Assembly (NCBI RefSeq): GCF_022513565.1
Contig: NZ_JAKWBE010000008.1
Location: 124,001 to 188,000, forward strand
Length of the DNA: 64,000 nucleotides
Reading direction: 5' to 3'
Source of the DNA: Streptomyces gilvus
GTDB taxonomy: Bacteria; Actinomycetota; Actinomycetes; Streptomycetales; Streptomycetaceae
Shown: piece after piece, positions 1 through 9,114 of the stretch
How positions within the stretch are numbered: position 1 is the stretch's first letter
Layout of the letters: each line of letters starts with the position of its first letter
Notes under the pieces: generated by a model
The model's input: the letters and a program-made list of their open reading frames with translations, nothing else
The model's database searches: none
Told to the model about the DNA's origin: nothing
Translations under genes and position numbers: made by a program

Positions 1-491
1 GCCTGGGCCACTCCCCCGCCTACGCCGGTGTCCTGTACGCCGTCCAGGGCGCCGGCTCGGTGGCAGTGGGGCTGCTCTCGGGCACCGGGCTGCGGCTGCT
101 CGGCGCCCGCCGGTTCGCGGCGTGCGGCATCGGCCTCACGGCCCTCGCGGTGGCGCTGCGGGCCCTGCCCTCGGACCCGCTGACCCTGGTGTGCAGCGCG
201 GGGATCGGCGCGGGGCTGCCCTGTGTGCTGATCGCCGCGGCGACCACCGTGCAGCGCGAGACGCCGGACGCGCTGCTCGGCCGTACGGCCGCCACGGCGA
301 GCACGCTGATGTTCACACCGAACGTGCTCGGCCTGGCCCTCGGCGCGGCACTGGTCGAACTGGCCGACTACCGGCTGGTGTTGGCCACCCTCGGCGCCGG
401 TCTGCTGCTGACGGCGGCCCCGCTGCTTCAGCGCCCGGCGAGCGCCGACCGCACCGCCGCCGAGTTCCCGTCCGACGCCAATCGGCTCTGA
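1..491 (+). CDS. MFS transporter, C-terminal part (gene enters from the left edge)
   Basis: The reading frame is open from base 3 to the TGA ending at 491, so only the last ~162 residues of a larger protein are present. These are a series of Ala/Leu/Val/Gly-rich hydrophobic segments separated by short Arg-rich loops, as in the last transmembrane helices of a major facilitator family exporter. The C-terminal tail is polar. Substrate cannot be inferred. The ATG at 60 is internal to the frame and not the true start. Confidence 0.75.
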   Translation, partial: LGHSPAYAGVLYAVQGAGSVAVGLLSGTGLRLLGARRFAACGIGLTALAVALRALPSDPLTLVCSAGIGAGLPCVLIAAATTVQRETPDALLGRTAATASTLMFTPNVLGLALGAALVELADYRLVLATLGAGLLLTAAPLLQRPASADRTAAEFPSDANRL

Positions 492-625
492 GACAGCGCC
501 AGTTGGGAGTCAGACGGCCCGCCTACTGCCGGCACTCCGGGTCCGCAAGGCAGCTCGACCGTCACGAGGGCGCACCACCCGGCGGCAGCGCCACTCGCGC
601 CCCTGGCGGCGCCCCCGCCCCCTCC

Positions 626-1789
626 TCAGCGCCCCGACAGCGCCGACCGCACCGCCTCCAGGTCCCCGTCCGACGCCAACCCGGCGTGATACAGCCGCAC
701 TTCGCTGGCCCCCCGGTCCCGGGCCTCCGTCATGCCGGCGGCCAGGGTGCCGGGGCTGCCGCCCATGCCGCCGACGACGGGGAAGTTGGCCGCGATCACG
801 GCCCCCGCCCGGCCCTGTTCGGCGAACGGCGCTAGCAGGCCCGTACCGCCGGCGCACGGGACGACCACGCCGTCCGCGACGGACAGGATGTGCTCGGGGT
901 CCACGCCCGGGTTGGCGCCGACGTGGTGGGTGACCGGGTCGGCGTGCAGCAGGACCTGGAAGCCGTCGGGGGCCGCCTCGCGGACCGCGCGGACCGCCGT
1001 CTCCTGGAGGGTGCGGGCGGTGTCGTCGCGCCACGCGCGTGTGGCGGCCGCCTTCGCCTCGCCGAGCAGCTTCTCGACCCCGGCCCAGCCTCCGTCGTCG
1101 GGCGCCCCCCGCCACAGCGGCTCCAGCGCGTCCCGTACAGAGGCCGCCAACTCGTCGGCGTCCAGGCCCTGTTCGCCGTAACCCTCCCGGCAGACGGGGC
1201 AGAAGCAGAGTGCCATCAGGTAGTGACCGGCGTCCCCGAGCCGGACTCCGCCGGTCTTGTCGTGGGCGTGCAGGTGCTCCAGGCCGTACCAGCCCAGCGA
1301 CTCCAGCTCGGTGCCGCGCGCGCCGGGGCGTACGGCCGCCTCGGCGGCGAGGTCGACGAGGTACGCGCGCGTGGCGGGCTGGGCGACGCAGGGGGCCCAG
1401 GGGTAGCGGTCGCCGTAGGCGTTGACGACGGAGGTGTCCGGATGCTCTGCGCCCAGACGGGAGTTGTGCGCGAGGACGACCCAGGTGTGCACCTCCAGGC
1501 CGGCCTCCGCGAGGGCGCTCGCGGCCTCGCCGTAGGCGTCACCGGGGGCCCAGTCGCCGGCCGCGTACGGGCGCAGCTCCCGGCCCGCCCAGCGGTCACC
1601 GGCCGGGTACAGCACGGCCGCGTGCTCGGCGGTGACGATCCGGTGGCGCGGGTGGCGGGGGGTGAGCGCGCGCGTGGAGTGGTAGGCGGCGGCCAGCGTC
1701 ACCTGTTCCACGCCGAGCGCGGCGATACGGCCGGCGGCCTCCGGGTCCCCGTTGACGTCCCAGGGGTAGACGAATGTCGACGCCTTCAC
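626..1789 (-). CDS. Unknown TIM-barrel-like protein coupled to kdgD
   Basis: 387 residues. The GTG start at 1789 overlaps the kdgD stop by 4 bases (GTGA), so translation is probably coupled; earlier in-frame starts lie inside kdgD. I do not recognise a named family. Repeated hydrophobic strand/helix alternation and blocks such as TFVYPWDVNG, HTWVVLAHNS, LESLGWYGLEHLHAHDK and FQVLLHADPVTHHVG look like a (beta/alpha)8 sugar-processing or lyase-like barrel. A CFCPVC motif in mid-protein could bind a metal. Coupling to a KDG dehydratase, and a uronate dehydrogenase across the promoter region, suggests a role in uronate or aldarate breakdown; that role is inferred from context only. Confidence 0.8.
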   Translation of the reverse strand: MKASTFVYPWDVNGDPEAAGRIAALGVEQVTLAAAYHSTRALTPRHPRHRIVTAEHAAVLYPAGDRWAGRELRPYAAGDWAPGDAYGEAASALAEAGLEVHTWVVLAHNSRLGAEHPDTSVVNAYGDRYPWAPCVAQPATRAYLVDLAAEAAVRPGARGTELESLGWYGLEHLHAHDKTGGVRLGDAGHYLMALCFCPVCREGYGEQGLDADELAASVRDALEPLWRGAPDDGGWAGVEKLLGEAKAAATRAWRDDTARTLQETAVRAVREAAPDGFQVLLHADPVTHHVGANPGVDPEHILSVADGVVVPCAGGTGLLAPFAEQGRAGAVIAANFPVVGGMGGSPGTLAAGMTEARDRGASEVRLYHAGLASDGDLEAVRSALSGR

Positions 1790-2727
1790 TTGCCTTCCTC
1801 CAGCAGCGCGTACCCGCGGTCGATCAGCTCGGCGAGCTGCTTGACATGGTCCTCGGTGGGTTCGTGGAGCGGGGGGCGGACCTCCCCCACGTCCAGTCCG
1901 CGCAGCCGTACACCCGCCTTGACCAGGGAGACGGCGTAGCCGCGGCCCTGGGCCCGCAGTTCCACGAACGGGCGGTAGAAGCCGTCCAGGAGGCGGTGCG
2001 CGGTGCTCTCGTCGCCGGTCCTGAGCGCCTCGTGGAAGGCGAGGGCGATCTCCGGGACGAAGCAGAAGACGGCCGAGGAGTAGAGCGGGACGCCGATGGC
2101 GCGGTAGGCGAGCTGGGTCTGCTCGGCGGTGGGCAGGCCGTTGAAGTAGAGGAAGTCGCCGGGGACCTCGGTGCGGACGGCGCTGACGACGCGCTGCATG
2201 AGGTCGAGGTCGCCGAGGCCGTCCTTGAAGCCGATGATCCCGTCGGTACGGGCGAGCGCGACGACGGTCTCCGGGGTGAACACGGCGTTGTCGCGCTGGT
2301 AGACGATCACGGGCAGCGCGGTCGCGGCGGCCACCTCCCGGTAGTGCCGCAGCAGCCCCTCCTGTCCGGCGGCCACGAGGTAGGGCGGCATGGCGAGCAG
2401 TCCGTCCGCGCCGGCCGCCTCGGCCACGCGCGCGTAGCGCACGGCGAGCGCGGTGCCGTAGCCGGCGCCGGCGACGACCGGCACCCGTCCCCCGGTCACC
2501 TCGACGGCCACCCGGACGCACGCCTCGAACTCCTCGGGGGTGAGCGCGTGGAACTCGCCGGTGCCGCAGCACGCGAAGACCGCGGCGGCCCCGTTCTCCA
2601 CCCCGCGGCGGACATGGGCGCCGTAGACCTCCAGGTCGAGCGAGCCGTCCGGTGCGTAGGCGGTGACGGGGAAGAACAGCGGCCCGCTGGGGTTGCTGAG
2701 CCGAGCGGCGAGGGGGGCAGGCGTCAC
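1786..2727 (-). CDS. kdgD: 5-dehydro-4-deoxyglucarate dehydratase (KdgD)
   Basis: 313 residues, a class I DapA/NAL-superfamily barrel. It would convert 5-keto-4-deoxyglucarate to alpha-ketoglutarate semialdehyde, CO2 and water in aldarate catabolism. Visible: GTGE at 55-58, catalytic Tyr143 in IVYQRDN and Schiff-base Lys168 in GFKDG, with the LFFPVTAY N-terminal strand typical of KdgD rather than DapA. GTG start at 2727 is preceded by GGGAGA at normal distance. It heads a two-gene unit with the overlapping unknown gene and is divergent from the uronate dehydrogenase, which acts two steps upstream in the oxidative uronate route. Confidence 0.9.
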   Translation of the reverse strand: MTPAPLAARLSNPSGPLFFPVTAYAPDGSLDLEVYGAHVRRGVENGAAAVFACCGTGEFHALTPEEFEACVRVAVEVTGGRVPVVAGAGYGTALAVRYARVAEAAGADGLLAMPPYLVAAGQEGLLRHYREVAAATALPVIVYQRDNAVFTPETVVALARTDGIIGFKDGLGDLDLMQRVVSAVRTEVPGDFLYFNGLPTAEQTQLAYRAIGVPLYSSAVFCFVPEIALAFHEALRTGDESTAHRLLDGFYRPFVELRAQGRGYAVSLVKAGVRLRGLDVGEVRPPLHEPTEDHVKQLAELIDRGYALLEEGK

Positions 2728-2858
2728 GGGCTCTCCCGGTTACATGTTTATGATCGGCGTCTACATCTCTGAACGACACCACGCTAAAGTGCCCCATCCT
2801 GGCCGGTCAAGCGCGCCTACGGCCTCGTACCAGCAGATTTCCGGCCTGCGTGGGACAC

Positions 2859-2888
2859 TTGACGGGTCCTGCCCCGGATCCCTAGCGT
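2859..2888 (+). promoter_or_regulatory. Candidate vegetative-type promoter for uronate dehydrogenase
   Basis: TTGACG at 2859-2864 and TAGCGT at 2883-2888 are spaced 18 bp and face the gene starting at 2948. The short dyad-rich stretch just after it (2885-2925, CGTGT...ACACG) may be an operator. Both are motif readings only. Confidence 0.5.
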
Positions 2889-2947
2889 GTCCACGAATGT
2901 GAATATCGTGCACACACGCGACCCCGCCGACCGAAGGAGAAGCGAGG

Positions 2948-3757
2948 ATGCCAGCCCCCCGCACCGTTCTGCTCACCGGCGCCGCCGGCGGGCTCGGCAC
3001 CCTGATGCGGAACCTGCTGCCCGCCTTCGACTACGAGCTGCGCCTCCTCGACATCCGTCCGATCGAGGGCGACCCGGACGCGATCACCGCCGACCTCGCC
3101 GACCGGAAGGCCCTGCGCGAGGCCGTACGGGGCGTCGACGCGATCCTCCACCTCGCCGGCATCTCGCTGGAAGCCCCCTTCGAGAAGATCCTCAAGGCGA
3201 ACATCGAGGGCACGTACAACCTGTACGAGGCCGCGCGCGAGGAGGGTGTGGGCCGGATCGTCTTCGCCTCCTCCAACCACGCGGTCGGCTTCACCCCGCG
3301 CCCCCGGGGCGACGACCCCCTGATCCCGATCGACACCCCGCGCCGCCCCGACACCTTCTACGGCCTGTCGAAGTCCTTCGGCGAGGACCTCGCACAGCTC
3401 TACTGGGACAAGTACGGCCTGGAGACCGTGTCGGTGCGCATCGGCTCCTGCTTCCCCGAGCCGACCAGCGTGCGCATGCTGTCGGTCTGGATGAGCCCGC
3501 CGGACGGCGCCCGCCTCTTCCACGCGGCCCTCACCGCCGAGAACGTGGGCCACACGGTCGTCTACGGCTCCTCCGCCAACACCCGCCTGTGGTGGGACCT
3601 GTCGACCGCCCGGGCCCTCGGCTACGAACCGCAGGACGACTCCGAGCAGTTCGCGGAGAAGCTGATCGCCGAACAGGGCGAACTGGAACCGGGCAACATC
3701 GCGCACGACTACCTGGGCGGCGCCTTCGTCAGCGACCCCCCGATCTGGCCGTACTGA
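2948..3757 (+). CDS. Uronate dehydrogenase-type NAD-dependent short-chain oxidoreductase
   Basis: 269 residues, extended/atypical SDR fold. It probably oxidises glucuronate or galacturonate to the aldarolactone with NAD. Seen: dinucleotide motif GAAGGLG (11-17), Asp35 after strand 2 (NAD preference), SSNH at 108-111, active-site Tyr138-x3-Lys142 in YGLSK, and RIGSCFPEP as in characterised Udh enzymes. Start ATG 2948 follows GAAGGAGAAGCGAGG. Divergent from kdgD, which acts downstream after an aldarate dehydratase; that dehydratase is not encoded in this window. A galactose-epimerase-like role is possible but the motifs favour Udh. Confidence 0.85.
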   Translation: MPAPRTVLLTGAAGGLGTLMRNLLPAFDYELRLLDIRPIEGDPDAITADLADRKALREAVRGVDAILHLAGISLEAPFEKILKANIEGTYNLYEAAREEGVGRIVFASSNHAVGFTPRPRGDDPLIPIDTPRRPDTFYGLSKSFGEDLAQLYWDKYGLETVSVRIGSCFPEPTSVRMLSVWMSPPDGARLFHAALTAENVGHTVVYGSSANTRLWWDLSTARALGYEPQDDSEQFAEKLIAEQGELEPGNIAHDYLGGAFVSDPPIWPY

Positions 3758-3850
3758 TCAATCCCCACCCCGGGCGGGCACCGAACGGGCCCGCCCGCAG
3801 GTGTGTTCGGGCATGGACGGCGGCTGTTCGCGAGGCGCGCCGGCGCCCTC

Positions 3851-3926
3851 CCCAGGGGCGCGGGCCGTGACATGTGCGGCTGCGCCGCGGAGCGCGACCA
3901 GCCACGACGGACTCGCAGCCGCGCAC
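3851..3926. repeat. Streptomyces-type intergenic repeat inside a 324-bp gene-free gap
   Basis: The gap 3758-4081 has no credible gene. Within it, from GGGGCGCGGG through a GCGGCTGCGCCGC hairpin to GCGCGACCAGCCACGACGG, the sequence resembles a short dispersed palindromic element that I recall as common between Streptomyces genes. Only one copy is in this window. No promoter stands out before the DeoR gene. Confidence 0.5.
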
Positions 3927-4081
3927 CACCGCCATCCCACGAGCTCTTGGGCGAACCTCGCCCGAACGGGCACACGCGGACACGATCCCTCCAGCAACAG
4001 ACCTGGTCACCGCCACCCACCCGCTGTACAACTTCCCCCAACGGCCCGAACGGGCACAGCGCAGGGAAGGCGGGTGACCCC

Positions 4082-4849
4082 ATGCCCGGCACAGCCGAGG
4101 ACCGCCAGCGGCACATCGTGCAGGCGGCGCGAGCCACCGGCTCCGTCGACGTCAACACCCTCGCCACCCAACTAGGCGTGGCGAAGGAGACCGTGCGCCG
4201 AGACCTCCGCGCCCTGGAGGACCACGGCCTGGTCCGCCGCACCCACGGCGGCGCCTACCCCGTGGAGAGCGCCGGCTTCGAGACGACCCTCGCCTTCCGC
4301 GCCACCAGCCACGTCCCCGAGAAGCGCCGCATCGCCACCGCCGCGGCCGAACTGCTCGGCGACGCCGAGACGGTCTTCGTCGACGAGGGCTTCACCCCGC
4401 AGCTCATCGCCGAGGCCCTGCCCCGGGACCGGCCGCTGACCGTGGTCACCGCGTCCCTGCCCGTCGCGGGCACCCTCGCCGAGGCGGACAACGTCTCCGT
4501 CCTGCTGCTCGGCGGCCGCGTCCGCCCCGGCACCCTGGCCACCGTCGACCACTGGACGACGAAGATGCTGGCCGGTTTCGTCCTCGACCTCGCCTACATC
4601 GGCGCCAACGGCATCTCCCGCGAGCACGGCCTGACCACCCCCGACCCCGCCGTCAGCGAGGTCAAGGCACAGGCGATCCGGGCCGCGCGGCGCACCGTGT
4701 TCGCGGGCGTGCACACCAAGTTCGGCGCGGTCAGCTTCTGCCGCTTCGCGGAGATCGGCGCGCTGGAGGCCATCGTCACCAGCACGCTGCTGCCGTCGGC
4801 CGAGGCCCACCGGTACTCACTGCTGGGACCGCAGGTCATCAGGGTCTGA
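4082..4849 (+). CDS. DeoR-family sugar-responsive transcriptional repressor
   Basis: 255 residues. An N-terminal DeoR helix-turn-helix lies at about 21-56 (VDVNTLATQLGVAKETVRRD, then HGLVRRTHGG). The C-terminal ribose-5-P-isomerase-like sensor shows FVDEGFTPQLIAE, IGANGISREHGL and the conserved Lys in SEVKAQAI. ATG 4082 has GGGAAGG upstream; the open frame extends further 5' but is compositionally non-coding there. It lies 79 bp before an ABC sugar/polyol importer read in the same direction, so it most likely senses a phosphorylated sugar from that system. No obvious operator was found. Confidence 0.9.
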   Translation: MPGTAEDRQRHIVQAARATGSVDVNTLATQLGVAKETVRRDLRALEDHGLVRRTHGGAYPVESAGFETTLAFRATSHVPEKRRIATAAAELLGDAETVFVDEGFTPQLIAEALPRDRPLTVVTASLPVAGTLAEADNVSVLLLGGRVRPGTLATVDHWTTKMLAGFVLDLAYIGANGISREHGLTTPDPAVSEVKAQAIRAARRTVFAGVHTKFGAVSFCRFAEIGALEAIVTSTLLPSAEAHRYSLLGPQVIRV

Positions 4850-4928
4850 CCCGGCGGGCCGAGCTCCCACCACAGGCGACCCACCCCCCAAAGCACCCCT
4901 TATATCCCTCTATGTCCAGGAGCGATCC

Positions 4929-6302
4929 ATGCGCACCCAGAGCCGACGACGGCCGCCGCGAGCCACGCTCGCGCTGGCCGCCGCAGGGACGCTGCTCGCC
5001 CCGCTGCTCTCCGGCTGTTGGGTCGGGGCGGGCGGGTCCGGTTCCGGCGGCGACTCCGTCAACGTCCTGATGGTCAACAACCCGCAGATGGTGGAGCTGC
5101 AGAAGCTGACCAAGGCCCACTTCACCAAGGAGACCGGCATCAAGGTGAACTTCACCGTCCTGCCGGAAAACGACGTCCGCGACAAGATCAGCCAGGACTT
5201 CGCCAACCAGGCCGGCCAGTACGACGTGGCGACGCTGTCCAACTACGAGATACCGATCTACGCCAAGAACGGCTGGCTGCACGAGATGGACTCGTACGTC
5301 GCCAAGGACCCGGTCTACGACGAGCAGGACGTGCTGAAGCCGATGCGGCAGTCGCTGACCGCCGACGACGGCAAGCTCTACGGGCAGCCCTTCTACGGGG
5401 AGTCGTCCTTCCTCATGTACCGCAAGGACGTGTTCGCGGCGAAGCACCTCACCATGCCCGCGCACCCGACCTGGACCCAGGTGGCCGACCTCGCCGCGAA
5501 GGTGGACGGCGCCGAGCCCGGTATGCGGGGCATCTGCCTGCGGGGACTGCCCGGCTGGGGCGAGCTGATGGCGCCCCTGACCACGGTCGTGAACACCTTC
5601 GGCGGCACCTGGTTCACCAAGGACTGGAAGGCCCGACTCGACTCCCCCGCCTTCGAGAAGGCGACGAAGTTCTATGTCGACCTCGTACGCGATCACGGTG
5701 AGTCCGGCGCCGCCCAGTCCGGCTTCGCCGAGTGCCTCAACAACATGACCCAGGGCAAGGTCGCCATGTGGTACGACGCCACCTCGGCCGCCGGTTCCCT
5801 GGAGGCCGCAGGCTCCCCGGTCAAGGGCAAGCTCGGCTACGCGCCGGCCCCCGTCGAGAAGACCGCCGACTCCGGCTGGCTCTACACCTGGGCCTGGGGC
5901 ATCCAGAAGGCTTCCCGCAACCCCGACAAGGCCTGGAAGTTCGTCTCCTGGGCGTCCAGCAAGCAGTACGAGCAGCTGGTCGGCGAGACCAGCGGCTGGC
6001 CCAACGTACCGGCGGGCAAACGCGCTTCCACCTACACCAACGCCGAGTACGTCAAGTCCGCCGCCTCCTTCCAGGAGATGACCAAGGCCGCCATCGAGGG
6101 CGCCAAACCCAATGACCCGGGGGTGCAGCCGCGCCCCGCGCCCGGCATCCAGTTCGTCGGCATCCCCGAGTTCACCGATCTCGGCACCAAGGTCTCCCAG
6201 GAGATCAGCGCGGCCATCGCCGGACGCCAGTCCGTCGATTCGGCCCTGAGGAAGTCCCAGAAACTCGCCGAGAAGATCTCCAAGGAGTACGAGGGACGAT
6301 GA
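4929..6302 (+). CDS. Lipoprotein sugar/polyol-binding protein of ABC importer
   Basis: 457 residues, extracellular solute-binding protein family 1. An Arg-rich n-region and hydrophobic core precede the lipobox LLSGC with Cys30 as the lipidated residue. The mature part contains VNVLMVNNPQMVELQKL and TGIKVNFTVLPENDVRDKI, resembling sorbitol/mannitol-binding components. The following permease overlaps by 4 bases (ATGA), and the unit ends in a polyol-dehydrogenase-like enzyme, so a polyol or related sugar is the likely ligand. Anchored on the outer face of the membrane. Confidence 0.9.
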   Translation: MRTQSRRRPPRATLALAAAGTLLAPLLSGCWVGAGGSGSGGDSVNVLMVNNPQMVELQKLTKAHFTKETGIKVNFTVLPENDVRDKISQDFANQAGQYDVATLSNYEIPIYAKNGWLHEMDSYVAKDPVYDEQDVLKPMRQSLTADDGKLYGQPFYGESSFLMYRKDVFAAKHLTMPAHPTWTQVADLAAKVDGAEPGMRGICLRGLPGWGELMAPLTTVVNTFGGTWFTKDWKARLDSPAFEKATKFYVDLVRDHGESGAAQSGFAECLNNMTQGKVAMWYDATSAAGSLEAAGSPVKGKLGYAPAPVEKTADSGWLYTWAWGIQKASRNPDKAWKFVSWASSKQYEQLVGETSGWPNVPAGKRASTYTNAEYVKSAASFQEMTKAAIEGAKPNDPGVQPRPAPGIQFVGIPEFTDLGTKVSQEISAAIAGRQSVDSALRKSQKLAEKISKEYEGR

Positions 6303-7237
6303 CCGCGACAACGACGGCTCCGATAGCCGCGACTCCCGCACGCACCAAGGGCGTTCCCTCCGCCCGGCTGAAGGCCTGGGCGACCCGCGCTCCGCTGCTG
6401 CCCGCCCTGGTCTTCATGATCGTGGTGACCCAGCTGCCGTTCGTGGCCACGCTGGTGATCTCGTTCTTCGACTGGAACGCCCTCTATCCGAAGGCGCGTC
6501 ACTTCACCGGCCTCGACAACTACCGACAGGTCCTCACCGACGCCGACCTGCGCCACTCGGTGTGGACGACCGTCCTGCTCACGGTCGCCGTGGTCGTGGT
6601 CAGCCTGGTCCTGGGCCTGGCGCTGGCGCTGCTCCTCGACCGGCGGTTCCGCGGCCGGGGCGTGGTCCGCACCCTGCTGATCGCGCCCTTCCTGGTGGTC
6701 CCCGTGGCAGCCGCCCTGCTGTGGAAGCACGTCCTCTACAACCCCGAATACGGCCTGCTGAACGGCCTGTTGCACTACGTGGGCGGCCCGCAGCCGGACT
6801 GGATCTCGAACACCCCGCTGCTGGCGGTCGAGGCCTCCCTGGTGTGGCAGTGGACGCCGTTCATGATGCTGATCCTGCTGGCGGGCCTGCAGAGCCGTGA
6901 CCACCAGCAGATCGAGGCCGCGCGGGTGGACGGCGCGAGCGACTGGCAGATCTTCCGCCACCTCACGCTCCCGCACCTGCGCCGCTACCTCGAACTCGGC
7001 GCCCTGCTGGGCTCGATCTACATCGTCCAGAACTTCGACGCGGTCTTCACGATCACCTCCGGCGGGCTGGGCACCGCCAACCTGCCGTACACCGTCTACC
7101 AGAGCTTCTACCAGGCCCATGAGAACGGCCTCGCCTCGGCCGCGGGCGTCCTGGTGGTCATCGGTTCGATCGTCATCGCGACCTTCGCCCTGCGCGTGGT
7201 GTCGTCCCTGTTCCGCGAGGAGGTGGCTCGAGGATGA
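6299..7237 (+). CDS. ABC sugar/polyol permease, MalF type
   Basis: 312 residues. About six membrane helices and the EAA loop IEAARVDGASDWQIFRHLTLP near 205-225, which docks onto the ATPase. Start ATG overlaps the binding-protein stop (ATGA) and its own stop overlaps the next permease (ATGA), so the three are coupled. No ATPase gene lies nearby; streptomycetes commonly share one multipurpose ATPase (MsiK) among such importers. Confidence 0.92.
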   Translation: MTATTTAPIAATPARTKGVPSARLKAWATRAPLLPALVFMIVVTQLPFVATLVISFFDWNALYPKARHFTGLDNYRQVLTDADLRHSVWTTVLLTVAVVVVSLVLGLALALLLDRRFRGRGVVRTLLIAPFLVVPVAAALLWKHVLYNPEYGLLNGLLHYVGGPQPDWISNTPLLAVEASLVWQWTPFMMLILLAGLQSRDHQQIEAARVDGASDWQIFRHLTLPHLRRYLELGALLGSIYIVQNFDAVFTITSGGLGTANLPYTVYQSFYQAHENGLASAAGVLVVIGSIVIATFALRVVSSLFREEVARG

Positions 7238-8085
7238 GCACCGTCGCCGTACGACTGCGAGGCGGCCGCCGCAAGGGCGCCGGACTCGGCCTGGTGGCCT
7301 GGCTGCTGGGGATCGTGTTCTTCCTGCCCATCGCGTGGATGGCCCTGACGTCCTTCCACTCGGAGGCGGACGCCGCCACCAACCCGCCCTCCTTCGGGGC
7401 CGCGCTCACCCTGGACGGCTACCGCGAGTTCTTCGGCACGGGCGGCGGGGCGAGCCCCTGGCCGGCCCTGGTCAACTCGGCCGTGGCGTCGGTGGCGTCG
7501 ACGCTGCTGGTGCTGCTGCTGGCGCTGCCGGCGGCGTACGCGCTGTCGGTGCGCCCGGTGAAGAAGTGGACGGACGTCCTGTTCTTCTTCCTGTCCACCA
7601 AGATGCTCCCGGTGGTCGCGGGTCTCCTCCCGATCTACCTGTTCGCCAAGAACACGCACCTGCTGGACAACATCTGGCTGCTGGTCATCCTCTACACCTC
7701 GATGAACCTGCCGATCGCCGTGTGGATGATGCAGTCCTTCCTGGCCGAGGTGCCGGTCGCGGTGATCGAGGCGGCCCAGATCGACGGCGCCCGGCTGCCG
7801 ACGATCCTCGCGCGCGTGGTGGCCCCGATCGCCCTGCCCGGCATCGCCGCCACCGCCCTGATCTGCTTCATCTTCAGCTGGAACGAGCTGCTGTTCGCCC
7901 GGGTGCTGACGGGCGTGGTCGCCGAGACCGCCCCCGTCTTCCTGACCGGCTTCATCACCAGCCAGGGACTGTTCCTGGCGAAGGTGTGCGCCGCGTCGCT
8001 CGTCATCTCCCTGCCGGTGCTCGCCGCGGGGTTCGCCGCCCAGGACAAGCTGGTCCAGGGCCTGTCGCTGGGAGCCGTGAAATGA
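7234..8085 (+). CDS. ABC sugar/polyol permease, MalG type
   Basis: 283 residues, second membrane subunit, with about six hydrophobic helices and the EAA motif IEAAQIDGARLPTILARVVAP. The C-terminus ends in FAAQDKLVQGLSLGAVK, typical of MalG-like subunits. ATG overlaps the upstream permease stop, and the stop overlaps the dehydrogenase start at 8082-8085. It forms a heterodimer with the MalF-type subunit. Confidence 0.92.
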   Translation: MSTVAVRLRGGRRKGAGLGLVAWLLGIVFFLPIAWMALTSFHSEADAATNPPSFGAALTLDGYREFFGTGGGASPWPALVNSAVASVASTLLVLLLALPAAYALSVRPVKKWTDVLFFFLSTKMLPVVAGLLPIYLFAKNTHLLDNIWLLVILYTSMNLPIAVWMMQSFLAEVPVAVIEAAQIDGARLPTILARVVAPIALPGIAATALICFIFSWNELLFARVLTGVVAETAPVFLTGFITSQGLFLAKVCAASLVISLPVLAAGFAAQDKLVQGLSLGAVK

Positions 8086-9071
8086 AGGCCGCCGTCATCG
8101 AGTCCGTGGGCCGTGCCGTCGTCGCCGAGGTCCCCGACCCGGCGCCGGGCCCCCGCGAGGTCGTCGTCGAGGTCGCCGCCTGCGGTCTGTGCGGCACCGA
8201 TCTGCACATCCTGCAGGGCGAGTTCGCGCCGAAGCTGCCGATCGTGCCGGGGCACGAGTTCGCGGGCGAGGTGGTCGGGGTCGGCACCCAGGTCACCGAG
8301 GTCGCGGTCGGCGACCGGGTGGCGGTCGACCCGTCCCTGTACTGCCACGAGTGCCGCTACTGCCGTGACGGCCACAACAACCTGTGCGAGCGGTGGGCCG
8401 CGATCGGCGTGACCACGGCGGGCGGCGCGGCCCAGTTCGCGGTCGCCCCGGTGGCCAACTGCGTGAAGCTCCCCGAGCACGTCCGCACCCAGGACGCGGC
8501 CCTGATCGAGCCCCTGTCCTGCGCCGTGCGCGGCTACGACGTGCTGCGCTCCCGCCTCGGCGCGCACGTGCTGATCTACGGCTCCGGGACGATGGGCCTG
8601 ATGATGCTGGAGCTGGCCAAGCGGACCGGGGCGGCGAGCGTGGACGTCGTGGACCTGAACCCGGCCCGCCTGGAGACGGCCGTACGCCTCGGCGTGTCGT
8701 CCTCCGCGCCGAACGCCGACGAACTGGAGCGCCCGCAGGGCTGGGACGTCGTGATCGACGCGACCGGCAACGCGGCGGCCATCCAGGACGGCCTGGGGCG
8801 GGTGGCCAAGGCGGGGACGTTCCTGCAGTTCGGGGTGGCGGACTACGCGACGCGCGTGACGATCGACCCGTACCGGATCTACAACCAGGAGATCACCATC
8901 ACCGGGTCGATGGCGGTCCTGCACAGCTTCGAACGCGCGGCCGAGCTGTTCGCGAACGGCGTTCTCGACCCGGAGGTCTTCATCAGCGACCGGATCCCGC
9001 TGGAGCGCTACCCGCAGGCGCTGGAGCAGTTCGCGGCGGGGGTGGGGCGGAAGATCGTCGTCACGCCCTAA
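8082..9071 (+). CDS. Zinc-dependent alcohol/polyol dehydrogenase (MDR family)
   Basis: 329 residues. GroES-like domain with catalytic zinc ligands Cys37, His58 and Glu59; structural zinc cysteines 88, 91, 94 and 102 (CHECRYC...C); Glu143 in LIEPLSCA. The Rossmann motif GSGTMG is at 167-172, with Asp191 after strand 2, indicating NAD. Close in pattern to sorbitol/arabitol-type dehydrogenases. It overlaps the last permease by 4 bases, so the enzyme is co-made with the importer and probably oxidises the imported polyol to a ketose. Exact substrate unknown. Confidence 0.88.
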   Translation: MKAAVIESVGRAVVAEVPDPAPGPREVVVEVAACGLCGTDLHILQGEFAPKLPIVPGHEFAGEVVGVGTQVTEVAVGDRVAVDPSLYCHECRYCRDGHNNLCERWAAIGVTTAGGAAQFAVAPVANCVKLPEHVRTQDAALIEPLSCAVRGYDVLRSRLGAHVLIYGSGTMGLMMLELAKRTGAASVDVVDLNPARLETAVRLGVSSSAPNADELERPQGWDVVIDATGNAAAIQDGLGRVAKAGTFLQFGVADYATRVTIDPYRIYNQEITITGSMAVLHSFERAAELFANGVLDPEVFISDRIPLERYPQALEQFAAGVGRKIVVTP

Positions 9072-9114
9072 ATTCGCTGTCCTCCGGCATGACCGGGCCT
9101 CTACCCTCCCGGTC

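Noticed and set aside
3758..4081. Small gene upstream of the DeoR regulator
   Set aside because: Frames lack a ribosome-binding site and are repeat-derived.
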